Assembly: GCA_914767715.1 (NCBI GenBank)
Contig: OU612073.1
Coordinates: forward strand, 9,550,001-9,614,000
Length of the DNA stretch: 64,000 nt
Reading direction: 5' to 3'
From: Membranipora membranacea
Lineage: Eukaryota > Bryozoa > Gymnolaemata > Cheilostomatida > Membraniporidae
Shown here: piece after piece, positions 9,390-21,407 of the stretch
How the letters are laid out: every line of letters begins with the position of its first letter
Position numbering within the stretch: position 1 is the first letter of the stretch
The notes under the pieces: generated by a model
Told to the model about the DNA's origin: nothing
Database searches by the model: none
The model's input: only the letters and a program-made list of their open reading frames with translations
Position numbers and translations under genes: made by a program

Positions 9390-11979
9390 CTACTGACTAG
9401 AGCTGGCAGTGACAGAATTATTGACAACGAGAGGGAGGACCAGACTTCTATCTGTCGTATCCCTTAGTTCTGGTACCTGGTCAGCACTTGCTGGCTCAAC
9501 TCTTCTCATCCTGTTTACTGCTCTTTTGAACATTGTGTTTATATCAGTTTTACCATCCGCTGCTCTGATTTGGTCAGCAAGGGCACCTGTAAATGCACCA
9601 CGTATAGCCAGTCCGCCTGTCACTGTGGCCAATAGAAGCACTGTGTGTGGTCTGCGTAGCACAATGTGTTTGTTATCACTTGAGTCTGTGACATGACTAG
9701 TAGTAGCTGGATCTGATTCATAATCATCTGGCTGCACAATTCCATGTGTGGTAAATATCTGACACGCTTGAACTACCATAACCTGCAACAGCAATATTAT
9801 ACAGAATAATATGACGGGATACATTTGATAAGACAGAAAAAAAAAAGTTAGGCATTGTCATTATTCTGGAATGAATGCATGAAGCCGAGGAGTTATCAGT
9901 CCTTTATACAGGAGGGTTTAACTCAGCAATCAATTGAGTAACTTCTCTGATTAGAGATTCACATGTTCATCCATAGTTGACGTTACTATTTTCTCTGTTT
10001 GCCAACACTCACCAATGGAAGCTGTTTGGGTAAAGTGTATTCGAGCTGGAACAGGAGATCATTGATTGGTATCTCAGAGCCTTCACTTCCTCTCAGTGCT
10101 CCTCTATAACCATGAGTCATCACAGCCACAATCAGCAGAGAACAGTTACTAACAATTCCTGTCAGAGAGCTGTCTATCATGCTGCCGAGCTCTGAGGTGT
10201 TAGACCACTCTAACTTGATGACATCACATCCTGCTGTCTCCAATGCGTTCTTGAAGTTGTCTGCCTCTTCCTCTGCTCCTTGACGCTCGTCTGAGCTGTA
10301 GAGAATTAGCCCATACCTCTTAACTTTAGTTTGATTTTGTGGGAGAACGTATCTCGAGCTGTAGGAAGACAACTCTTCAATCTGGCCGACAGTAAGGGGT
10401 TCCTGTTCCTCTATCTGTTGTACCTTCTGATCTCGAACTACAAAGTCAGGTAGTAAAAGTAGTAGTAGTTTTGCGGAGAAAATGAGAAATGGAGACAACA
10501 AGATTGATACAGAAAACAAGCAATTTTCTGTCGTCAACTTTATATTCATCTTCAGTTTATCAAACTATCAATCGCATACAAATTTGCTCTCACACTTAAC
10601 TTCTTGTGTCGCTTCCTAGTTTATAAGCTTCAAAATTATCTAGCCAGCCTATCTTGTCAAGCTTAGTTGGGTGGTTGTGGGCACAGACCACACAAAGCTG
10701 CACAAGTGAACAGTTTATCTCCAATGAGACTTCTTCGTTGTCATTATTACACAAAAAACGGCAAAAAGCTGACTCAGCTACTTTCCCGTCTATGTTGAAA
10801 TATTGGCTACCGGGTCCCGCAGCAGCAAAAATGTCACATGTTACCCCATGAAGTATACATTTTGTTTGTATGTAAATAATATGATGAAAAATTCACCAGT
10901 AGAATGTGTTTAATCAATTTATTGATGGAATTTAGTACCGAAGCCTGAGAATTGATTCTTTTGTCAGGTATCAGGGGCATAAAAATAAAGTAAATGGCGT
11001 TGTTCATGTAATTAGGCTTGATTTTTTAAGAAATGGCAGTAAACAAATTGAATCAATTTAAAACGACCAACAGTAAACAAATATACTTCACTTTATCTTT
11101 ACTACCTGATTCATCAGCCTCCTGTAGAGCTAGATCAATAAGAGCCTTAGTCTGATATTCCTGTAGAAGCTCTACTGCTGCCTGTTTATTTCTCTCTGCT
11201 GCCCACTGCACAGGTGTTTTTCCATCCTCATCAGTTATTCTCAGTAAGTGGATCAGCTGAGCAGCATTGACGGAGTTAGCGGTAATCCTGATATGTTGTG
11301 TATAACCCCTCAATGCTGACATATGTAAAGGTGTAAGTCCCTTATGTCCAGGTATCTGTAAAAGTTGATACCTTGTGTCCTCTGTGGTGATTAGTCTCAT
11401 CATCAATTCTAATACTTCTGTGTTACCAAATATGCTTACATAGTGTACTGGTGTACTCATGTCATTATCCTGTGCGCTGAGTAAGACGTAACGCTCCTCC
11501 TCACTGACAGACTCTAATATCATCTCTACTGTCTCTTCACTCTCTATATTATACATAGCTGTTAGACGGTGAAATATTGTGGAACCATCACTGCCCTTCA
11601 TCAGTAGTAACTGAAGTCTCTCATCACTGCTGATAGACTGTAGTATTAGTCTGAATGACTCAAGGTGGCTGTATGCAATTACCAGCAAACCATCAAATCC
11701 ACCTGCTTGTTCCTGTATGAAACGTAGTCTTCCCTCGGGATTCACAGATTGTAGTATGAGTTTGACAAGCTCAGTGTTATTATTCCTCGCTGCTGCTTGT
11801 AATACTCTTCTACTATTCTGAGCCAGTAACTGAGATAACTCTGATACTAATCTGGAGACATCAGTCTGATTGTAGTTTGGTTCTTGTATCAGATGGTCAA
11901 TTAGTTTTCTCAGATCACACACCAGTCCACCCTCACTATCTAATGTTATAGGATAGATAATCTGTCCACCAGCTGCCAT
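9390..11979 (-). CDS. Ankyrin-repeat / caspase-like (peptidase C14) protein, copy 3
   Basis: Same inferred gene model as copy 2: exon 1 11979-11106, exon 2 10437-10013, exon 3 9782-9390, about 563 aa, with identical splice motifs and phases. Exons 2 and 3 differ from copy 2 at about 5 of 818 bases. Exon 1 differs at about 69 of 874 bases, giving about 45 residue changes without any indel. Changes cluster in one ankyrin repeat, where the segment after LLLMK reads GSDGSTIFHRLTAMYN here, NHIGFTILHWLTVGYN in copy 2 and DSDSHTILHYLTYGYD in copy 1. The likely role is a ligand- or partner-binding ankyrin module coupled to a caspase-type effector. That role is inferred from architecture only. Confidence 0.75.
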
Positions 11980-13801
11980 CTTTACTAGTTAGCTGTAGAA
12001 AATTTCTCAGGGTTGTTGAAGCTCAGTACTCCTCTAGCGCATTTCATGACGAGAAAAAATTCCAATTGATAACTCTGTGTGGTTTAACTTGGTATGAAAC
12101 ATTGAAATCAATGTCTGTTATCTTTTATTGACTTTACCTCAAGGTAACAGGGTCAGGGTCATATGATAAGGTATAAATGGCCGCCCTATGTATTATAAAT
12201 CAGTGTGGATAGGTTGATAACGTCATGATCATACATGTAATATTAACAGGTATTATCAACAATACCGTACAATTAAGAGAGCATGATACAATAGATATAT
12301 ATTATAATATCATCTAGTGTTGAAATTCTTTTTCATTTGGAAATTAGCACAATCTTGTGGGGATAGTTTTGAAACTGGCATGTTTCTCAAGTCGATGTGA
12401 GAAAAGACAGTTTTATATATGTAAATGTGGCTTTACCAAACAGTTTATCATGATGGCCCAGTTGAAAGAAACAACAAAATGTTTTTGATTGCTGCAACTC
12501 CTGCAGTCTGGAATGCATGTCTGATAGTAATGCATGGCAACTATGCTTATCCACGATAAAAGAGGATTTGACCTGGCGATATTGATTGGAATAACAGCCA
12601 CTCTAATGGTTCTAGAAACTATACACGCTTAAAATCATCGGATTCCAGCAGTTTTTATTTATTTATTTAAAGAGTTTTTCTAGAAAGTTTACAGATAACA
12701 CTACACCTTCGAAAATAATATATTTTACATCATAAATTTAGTTAGTCGTAATTATTCTTGCCTCATGAGATAATTGTTTAATGGGAACAACACTAAATAT
12801 TTGGTAAAATTAATCATTAAATTTATCCTGGTCAGACCAAAACACTGAAATTTTTGCCACTAATTGTATTTAGGATGAATTCATAATTCTTATACTTATC
12901 TTTCTATATCACATATCCCTAATAGAGTATTGAGGTGAATTCGGAGCCTCACTACTACTGCATACCCTCTCATAAGCAGCCCACTGTCAAAGTCACCTCT
13001 CATGACAGCCGCCTGCATAGTTTCATCGGCAGGGACACCAATCAGAGTTGAAGTGCCGTCGAGTGGCCTTGAAGGTTTCCCACTGAGGCTGAGTGACCAT
13101 GCAGGGTTCCCACAGAGTGCTGCTCCAATTTCTCTAGGGATGCTGAACATTGAACAGCTCACGGAATTTTCTCTTATTGATGTAACCTCCCAAACCAAGG
13201 ATCAGCTTTTTATATGTTGATGATGGCACCAATAAGAGTTTGAATTGTAATAATTAGTCTAGCAGTTTTTATCTAATACAATAATGTAATCCTTGAACGC
13301 TACTTTAGTTAGTCAATGCCTAACAAAAGTTTGCGGCGACCATCAATCTGTGCTGAGCAGTTGAGGACAGAAATTTCTTTTTGAGGTACCTGCTTAATTT
13401 TTTTCGGATGAACAGCATGTACTAGATGGATCATGGGTATGACAATAAAAGGAGGACAAAGTCAAAATTCCAATATTCGCGAGTAAACCTGACCAGCATT
13501 TGAAGAATTTTTAATTTTCTGCAATTACCGATTTGTATATTTCTAAAATGTGTGATCAATCAGACCTATATGACCAACCATTCCAAATGGAGAGCATCAC
13601 TTTGATGTGCAAAGAAAGAAGAGATGCAAAATAAATAAAAAGAGTTGAGTTGAGGATAACATGAATCCTAAATAAAGTGTAAAAAAGGGAGAATCGGGAA
13701 TCCTTGCCAACTTTGTAACAGGTCATGAAAACGGAAAATAACAAACCATTATTCCAAAAAAAGGCCACCAATATAAAATAACAATAAAACATGATGTCCA
13801 T
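11980..13801. other. Intergenic AT-rich stretch
   Basis: Contains the upstream flank of ankyrin-caspase copy 3 and the 3' side of the minus-strand membrane-protein gene. Open frames of 60-100 codons occur on both strands at 12896-13220, but neither has convincing splice sites linking it to a neighbour. A short minus-strand frame near 13320-13380 faintly resembles retroelement protein but is broken. Confidence 0.4.
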
Positions 13802-16800
13802 TTATACCCAGTATACATTAGGTGAGAGAAGAGGCTGGTGAACTTGTTTTCCGCTGGATTCTGATAGGATCTGTTTGATTATGCTTTTGTTCAGAGTGTA
13901 GCTGTGTTTGGACCTTCCTCTGAGCTTCTCTGTGATTGGCTCATCACTGAAAGGGAATCTACAATACCAGCAAACATAGAAGGCATAAAAATATCAGCAT
14001 CTAACATAACAGGCTAACACTGACAGAATCGTTTTTGTCATAAATTTTCATTATAGATTTCAGTAAAAAATTAGCTGCTGTCATTGACAAGTTCATGTCT
14101 ATGAGACTTGTATACTTTGTAACACGCTCAAACTGTGCAGGGATAGCTGGTAGTGGTATTTGATTATCAACTACTTTCATCAAAAAGTGGTTGATAATGA
14201 AGTGCCAGTACCAGCTATCCCGGTACAGTTTGTGCTCTTAAACTAGCATTGTTGGATACCTTTGTGAAGATTTAGGCGTTCTATCCACATGAGCACAACA
14301 AGAACTTGAGTCAGCTGTGATGTTAGCCTTAGAACTATTGATAGTAGGCTGTGATTGAGGTGAGTTTACAGGCACTTCAGGTACAAATGATTTGGGTCTA
14401 ACTCTAAATTGCTGGTTTTTTATTTGCTTCAGCATTAGGCGGTGTTCAATATTTGTGTGGACGGGTCTACTTCTTGAGATCTGCGACTTAGTTGGTTGCT
14501 CCGAGTCTGTTGTATCAGTAGCAGTAACTGATTCCTGTATACACAGAGGATCATAGACATTCGACGGGTGTGAGGAGTTGTCCCGACTCCCAGTCTGAAA
14601 ATGAAAAGTAAAAGAATACAATTACAATAATAAATTATATAATTAAAATACATACTCTGTGCTGTTTGGGAATATAGCAGTTAAATTTAGTAGGTATTTG
14701 GGTTTGAATTTGGGTATTCTACAGGGCTATATAAGAGCTGAAAATAAGTGAAACGCATCATGACCTTTGATTACCAGCCATACACGTATCGTGTATGTAT
14801 AGACAGTTTTCTGAGCTCTTATTTATGCCTCAATTCGGAGTTGTCCTCTCTCCAGTTTGGTACTTTTAACCAATGCCGCATAGGAAAAACCTGCTGAAAG
14901 AGGGTTATCTTGAAAAATGATTTTTGATTCAGAGTCTGCACCATTGAAAACCCTGCGAGACAGGGTTTCCAAATCATTGGAGGCTTGAATGTTGATAAAT
15001 CTTAATTTTAGTGACGAAACTCGTGAAAAATTCTGCCAAACTGTCCGCAAAATAGGCAGAAAATGCTATAATTGACTACCCAAATACTAAAATTATTTCC
15101 CAAACTATGTCCATATGAGTATTCAATGTTGCAGATTCTGAATCAGAAATAATTTTTATCCTATTATGAGCGGTTTTCAAGATAACCCTCTTTTCAGCAC
15201 GTTTTTCCTATGCGGCGTGGGTTAAAAGTACCAAACTGGAGAGAGGACAACTCCGAAATGAGGACTAAATCAGAGCTCAGAAAACTGTCTATTGTATATG
15301 AGAGAAGTAAAGGAAATCAGTAACCCAGCTCTTAACTGCTCGACTTGAAAAGCTTATAAACCAGGGCTATAGCTCGGCCTTGTGTCCTCAAGATTGCAGC
15401 AGAGTAATAAAGAGACAATTCAGATGTACGATAACTGCTTTAGTTCTACCTTGATAATTGAACTAAAGGTATGATAAGTGAGTGTTGAACACTTGTAAGT
15501 ATCGAAATTGAAACTCCTAAATAGTTGTTGATTGTTTAGATTAATCCTATTTAATACATTTCGGGAAAAGTAACTCCCAGATGAAGTCTCAATCACCTGT
15601 ACATGTATAGAAGTCTGACCACTCGGTACAATGTTGTTATTACTGATATAGCCACCCCTGATATATCCACTCGATGATTGATCTGCTTGGTAAAACTCTG
15701 ATGTTCTCTGATTTACAGGTTTTCTCTGCTCAGTCTGTATATTGTTTGTTAAATCTGACCCTTCATAAGCCTGTAAACAAAAAATTATACACCTCACCCA
15801 GTATGGATACAAATAGGATGTTTTGGGTGTACATTAAAATCAGGTGTCTTATCACACGCCACATCCCGAAGCATGGGCGGCAATATCTGCATCACATTTC
15901 TCTCTGTTTGCAGGAAGGCAGGTTGGAGCACACCTGAGGTACAACCAAACCCCAGTATTCAATGGACCACAGTGGGATTCGAACAAACGACCTTCAACAT
16001 CTGCACAAGCTAAAGGAGAGGTGCTCTAACCAACTGAGCCACCTCCAACTCCTACATCCAGGCACAATAGATTTTTAATTAAGGTCCTAACGTTATTTCT
16101 TTGCCAATGAATCAATGAAAGGAGCGACTACGAACAAGGAACATACACAAACTCTTTGATGTGATAAGCGAGTCCGGTTTGGGAATATATACAGCCCTCT
16201 TCCATCAGTGAGGAATGAGTGAGGAAAATGACCCCAATTACAGTTTTCCTGCTTGTGCAAGTCTGTGACCATACAGTAAAGCAGAATATAATTCCAGTGA
16301 GCTTAAATTTGAAGGCAAGACAAATACCACTATCAAACTGAGCAGGCATACCTGATTGTAATACCATTGTGAGCCAGATGGCTCCAGGGTTGATGTGTCG
16401 TCGTGTTTACTCTCATCAATATTTCCGGTGACTCGAGCTTTCATAGTCTCCAGATCATAAATATACCCATCTGAACAATCAAAGGAAATTGAATGAATTT
16501 CCATAAAGTCTTTTAACTTTAAATAGAATAGAATACAATGGTCAGTTTTCTGAGCTGGAATTCAAGCCTATTTTTTCCATTCTGCGTGTGCCAAAAAGGA
16601 CCCAAATGGAAAGTGGGCAACTCTATAAATAGGCTTAAATTAGACCACAGAAAACTTTCTGCCGTCAATTCAAAACACATTATCATCACTGATGATCTTT
16701 AATCAAGGATCAGACTCGCTAAATATTATATATACAGAAATTTATATGAAATCACTAATCTCAGATATATACCCGACTCATTGCTGATTATTGAGCTTGC

Positions 16801-19800
16801 TGGGTTAGTTTTTTGTGAAGCACCTCCCTCAATCGGACTCTGAAATGGAATAATTTTATCTACACGCTGTTCATCAGCCGGGCCATTCCACATCCCATCA
16901 ATGGTGGAGCAGTGTATAGGTACAGCTGCAGTAACGCTGTAACTTAGATCAGATGTGTAGATACTCAGGCTATGGTTGGTATTGGTTGTGGTGCTGAGGC
17001 TATTGGTGACATCTTGCGGAAAGCAAACCTCACTACCTTTGCGTAATTTAGCCTATGTGATAAAAACATGTAATAAAATTATCAAAATAATGAAGTAATG
17101 ATATACTATGGTAGGTATCTAACTGGCAAAGACATGTTTGCATTTTGACAGAACTTTTCTTTGTAGATCACAGACTTCAAAGCATCGCCCTTTTTTCCTT
17201 CAAATCTAATATTGCACTCCCCGGTTGCAAGCAACTTGGCGTTGTGTTTTTTTCAAAATTAATCGTAAAATGCATGGACCCTGCAACATTCATAATATAA
17301 GGAAGTAGTAAATAAAATTGGCAGCGAAAACGTCAGAATTATTCAATTTCTTCCAATCAAACTATGCATGGCCTCTCCAGCATAAGAGCAACTATCAACC
17401 TACCTGCTCATGTTCTATCTGGTCTATACTGTGTAGACTTTGCTCTATGAGGTGGTTAATGTAAGGAGCTGTGGGGTCATCCATTACAAGGTCCCTACTA
17501 GTACGCGATGACCAAACAGCCCTCATCAAATACTGATGATCATCACCATCATTCTACAATTTACAGTCAACAACTAATTTGAATGACAGAATGGTTATTT
17601 TACGAGATTATTATCAGGGTTCATCTTGTTTGACCTTGAATTGGCTTGGTGTACAAACATGACATACAAATACCATTCTGCACATGCGCAGCTCTGTGGC
17701 ATGAGCTGATCTCAGCAAAATTGTGTATCAGAATTCTGAAGCCATCTGATTGGCTACCTGCTCTGGTGGCTACTATCCCCAATGCATGCGGAATTCATAG
17801 CTAGAGTTATCTTCTACTGTTACCACTAGCCCTTGTTGCTTATCAGTTAATATAGGGACTGTATCGTTCTCCCTAACTAATATTATTCTCAGAACCTTGA
17901 ACCAACTCATTGTACTTGCACATGCCCAAATCAAAGACCCGCATTTTGTACACTTAGCCTTATGGCATCTCCTTTATGGTAATGCTAGCCTAGTTTATCA
18001 GTGATCCACATGCCCAGGCAGATCACAAGAGTCAGTATGTACATATACTTCATAAATAATCCATAAAATTTGACGTATTCCAAATATCAAAACATTATTT
18101 AGATTCATATGCTGCACAGTTACCTGCCATAATAAAGGGGTTATAACGAGATATGTCCCACTCACATTCTCAGTTGGTGTGTTATGAGGTGGCTGGTATG
18201 AAGTTTGGCTGGCATCCGATTGGGTTTGTACTGTACTGTTGGCCTGTGCTCCATTCCCTAAGCTCACCGGTGTGTTTGGGTTGGGGAAATAAGCACCCAC
18301 ATTTTCAGGTGTCACAAATACTGGAGGGTCTACAATATAGTCGAGTATAAGTGTTCAACTTAGAATACAATTTTTCACTCCGCTCCTCAAAAATATTTGT
18401 CTGTGTAGCTTTGGAGCTCAATCCTGTTTCAAACAACCAACTATTTGTTTCATCTGGTTCCCATTGGGATCTTCATCAATTAAAAGTTATCTCCTTAATA
18501 TCAATGAGGGCATAACTTCTTCTCATATGAAAAATAAAATAACTTCAATAACAAAGGGCTCCATCTAATTTTCTGTACCTTTGTCAGTCATATGAGGTGA
18601 AGCTTCAAGAATATCACTGAGTTCTGCTGCTGTACTGCTTATCTTAGCCTGCCTCTCCATGCTAGCCTGAGTGCCGTATTCTTGTCGTTGATTTGAGGGA
18701 CTCTCACCATTGTCACCTTTAGATGAACATCTGAGAGGTAGAAGTACTGGTGGTGTACTTCCCAGACTGCTGTGTTGTGATCCTGTAATAACAAAGACAA
18801 ACTGAGGTATGCATCCTGTGCAAGTTGAAAGACTGTTGAATAATTAATTGAGGAATATAGTGTGTATTCCATTTCCAACTCAAAACAGCTACAGGTCATT
18901 CATCATCATTATTTTGAGCTGATTGATGAATAAAAAGTAGAGGTCAGAGTCCACGTATGTTACTATCCCCATGTTATGTCCCTTACCTCTAGCTGCTGGT
19001 GAGCCTGAGCTTCTCAATGCTCTTATTCTGTGTATCGGGTGGGTTGAGTGACGCCTCGCACTGGAGCCAGCCGATGATGAAACAACACTGTGTATACTTC
19101 CATCTAAAAATGAGAAGTTGACAGCGATAAATAAGAGTAAAGCCTGAAAGGCAGAATACTTCCGGATCAGTTTAAAACTTTTAGGCATAAATTTTTTTTT
19201 AAATAAGTCCTTAGATTTTCACAAATTCAAGGTCTGGTTTTCACATTTATATTAAAAAATGATAGAAGTGATGAAGACAAATGAGATCAACCAAGATATC
19301 CAACCAACATACCTCTGTTTTGACTTCCATCAAGGAGTGAAAAATCAGGAGTTGTCCATGTGAGCGTGTAGTATTTCTTGTTGCCCTCTGACATTTCACC
19401 TAAAAGTTTATAAATTAGAGTTCCAAATTGTGTACATCAGTTTTTGTGCGCATAATATTTGAGGTTGTCTCTCAGTGTCCGATCATAAGTCTTGTTGGCC
19501 AATTTAATCAGTCATCATACAATTTCATCTTGCTGTTAATTTCCAAACTTTAGCGGCATAATAGTTCCTCTGAGCATGTTCCCTGTAACATTTGAAGGGT
19601 AGTTAAAAGGTTAAACTAAATTACCAAGCAAAGGAGGACTAGTTATATATTTAGTCGAGTGCAACCAGCTCTCTCCATGCCTAAATACCAATCCACAAAA
19701 GGATCATCACCTCTGCCTTTTGAAATATGGAACCTGTCCCATAAGTCCCATAAGCAGTTGGTTTGCTGTGGTGTGCTCGACCCATGAACATATAAACATT

Positions 19801-21407
19801 TTTTATTTATATTATATTTCTGGGTATACCAACGCTGTTCCATTACTGCTGAAAGTTTATTGTTACATCTTGATATATAATTTGATATTTTGTAATATGC
19901 AAAGACCTGCCTATTTTTTGTTGTATATTGGTGAGTGAGGGAGTAAAGACATCATCTAATGTCCGACTATCCGTTGTATCAAATTTCTCTGTTGCTGGAG
20001 GTAATAAATCTCCAATTGATGAGAATATGGTGGATAAACTCATTCGGTTTGAATCCCTTCTTGAGCTCCCACCTCCAATGGTTTCGGTGATGTACCTGTA
20101 GTATAAGTTGAGGAGGGTTATGTCAAAATAAATTTGAATTTTATGAACAAAATTTAATAATTTCTAAATTTAACTTCATTGAGGCATAATCAGACATCAC
20201 AACATGCGACCGTACACTCAAATAGGCTTGTACCTGAGGTTTGCTCTATCAAATGATTCTTGTGAGTCAAGACGAGTTGAGGAGTATTATGTCGAGATAA
20301 ATTTGGATGTCTAAAACAAAATGTAATTGACATAAATAATATTTTCTAAAATTTAACTTCATTGCGACATACTCAGACATCACACCATGCGCCCGTACAC
20401 TTACATAGGTTTGTTCTCTACCCTGAAGTGGTTGACTCCATCTGCTAAGTCTCGTGAGTGAAGGCGAGGTTCAGTAGGTTTGTCTCGGAAATGTGCCTCA
20501 ATCTCACAGTGATCTGCCATCTCAACCATGTCAATCGCATCATCTGAAACTGAGCAAAGCTCAAACGCATGAATATCTGCTTATCTTGAAGCTTCCTCAG
20601 AATGATCCAAACCCAATTCCTGTGAACCACAAAGTTGAAATGGAAACTTGGTAGCATCTTTGTCTGATTTTACTAGCAGCTGTGATATAAACTGCTTGCG
20701 TAAGTGAGTTTTGAGTTATCAGAAGACTGTGCTTGCTGGCCCTCAAAGTAAGGTACCATTTACAGATAGGGGTGCTGTTAGCCTTATCTCAAAGGCTAGG
20801 GTGTTGTAACAATATTAGCCTTATCTCAAAGGAGACCTGAGCCTTGATTCAATGTCTTACATTCGCTGAAGACTTATTAACTAGTATTATGTCTATGGCT
20901 AGGATTAAAATCAACCAATTCTTCTTGTCAGAATGATTTACAGTATTCTAACCTGTGTTTGTGTATCAAGGTTGTTATACTGTATAACCATCATATGAAT
21001 TCAATACTCAATGGAAATTTATGCAACACGTTTTTCTCTACTCGCAAAGCTAGCCAATGTGTTGGCTCTGATTGGCTGGTGGGTGGGAAAGAGCAAAGTA
21101 CCTATGTATATTATAGTGAGTGTGAATTAATTCAGTTTTACTTTTATTATATCTCATTAGGTGCTCTCTGTGACCATGGATTGGCTCTCCTTTCCCACCA
21201 AACAGCCAATCATATCAGAGCCAACACATTGGCTACCTAAAGCCTACCTTGCAGCGAGGAAGTTACATGGAAGTTATCCGCAAGCTGCTGACGCCTTTTC
21301 CTCTTCCTGATGAAGCAGCAAATCATGATAGCACAGAGAGTTACTGAGAATGCTGTCGCAATGCCGAGCGGTACAAGAATGGCTGAAATCTCGGTGGACT
21401 CATTCAT
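13802..21407 (-). CDS. Single-pass membrane protein with long Ser/Thr-rich cytoplasmic tail, multi-exon, family unknown
   Basis: The first coding exon (21407-21248) starts MNESTEISA, then has a hydrophobic segment of about 20 residues (residues 9-32) and a basic stop-transfer run (RKRKRR). The outside part would be only about 9 residues (type III-like). Ten downstream exons have good GT/AG sites and a fully consistent phase chain: 19399-19313, 19103-18987, 18782-18579, 18329-18166, 17553-17404, 17052-16773, 16470-16352, 15770-15597, 14594-14260 and 13958-13802 (stop). That is about 595 codons, rich in Ser, Thr, Asn and Gln, with no domain I recognise. The protein ends NVYWV, which could bind a class II PDZ domain. 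Between 21.2 and 19.4 kb, exons at 20549-20422 and 20095-19907 and a possible 23-nt exon at 19733-19711 are likely, but their joins are unresolved. An ectodomain exon upstream is not excluded. Confidence 0.6.
14130..14231. repeat. Short palindromic element (MITE-like), family P1
   Basis: Terminal inverted repeats AAACTGT..GGGATAGCTGGTA and their complement flank an inner hairpin built on TTATCAACTACTTT / AAAAAGTGGTTGATAA. A second copy with the same GATAGCTGG end and TTATCAACCACT hairpin is at 46775-46857. It lies in an intron of the membrane-protein gene. Confidence 0.7.
14801..15290. repeat. Long foldback element, arms of about 140-160 bp
   Basis: 14801-14940 is the inverted complement of 15130-15290, with a roughly 190-bp loop. 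Shared landmarks are AGACAGTTTTCTGAGCTC at the ends, GGAGTTGTCCTCTCTCCAG, and GATTCAGA(G/A)TCTGCA inside. It is a non-autonomous inverted-repeat element within an intron of the membrane-protein gene. Confidence 0.85.
15840..16052 (-). repeat. tRNA-derived SINE-like sequence
   Basis: On the minus strand a tRNA-like head has an A-box-like TGGCTCAGTTGG (complement of 16030-16041) and a B-box-like GTTCGAATCCC (complement of 15974-15984). It is followed by about 120 bp of unrelated body. The anticodon arm does not fold into a standard tRNA by eye, so a SINE or tRNA pseudogene is more likely than a functional tRNA. Confidence 0.55.
16542..16657. repeat. Short inverted-repeat element related to the 14801 foldback
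   Basis: Ends TCAGTTTTCTGAGCT and its complement, with inner GCCTATTTTTTCCATT / AAATGGAAAGTGGGCAACTC-type arms. The AGTTTTCTGAGCTC end and the GTTGTCC/GTTGCCC segment match the longer foldback, so it is probably the same family with a different centre. Confidence 0.55.
20096..20412. repeat. Two-copy tandem repeat, about 190 bp, spanning exon-end sequence
   Basis: 20096-20232 and 20285-20412 share 'taacttcattg(a/c)g(g/a)cata' and 'cagacatcaca(a/c)catgcg', followed by sequence resembling the end of the exon at 20422-20549 (RLxSx...NxxR and a donor). The copy at about 20240-20290 lacks an AG acceptor in frame, so it looks like a decayed duplicate exon. Confidence 0.55.
21051..21235. repeat. Inverted-repeat element, arms of about 45-50 bp
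   Basis: AGCCAATGTGTTGGCTCTG and a GATTGGCTG..GGTGGGAAAG run at 21051-21094 recur as the inverted complement at about 21183-21235. A related half (GCTAGCCAATGTGTGGGCTC) is at about 57564-57600, indicating a dispersed family. Confidence 0.7.

Larger units (their letters stand above)
1690..11979. repeat. Tandem segmental duplication: 1690-5464 duplicates 7534-11979
   Basis: Blocks match in order: integrase 1690-2300 with 7534-8140, spacer and p10 exon 2301-3309 with about 8773-9782 (offset 6473), p20 exon 3540-3964 with 10013-10437, and ankyrin exon 4591-5464 with 11106-11979 (offset 6515). The offset grows by 3 bp in the tract just upstream of the p20 exon and by 39 bp from an insertion in intron 1 of the right copy. 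By hand count the left two-thirds differ at under 1% of bases, intron 1 near the ankyrin exon at about 4%, and the ankyrin exon at about 8%. Similarity stops at the start codon. Confidence 0.9.

Noticed and set aside
12896-13220. 100-codon minus and 72-codon plus frames
   Set aside because: No splice-compatible link to the membrane-protein gene, no recognised motif, and both strands look equally open.
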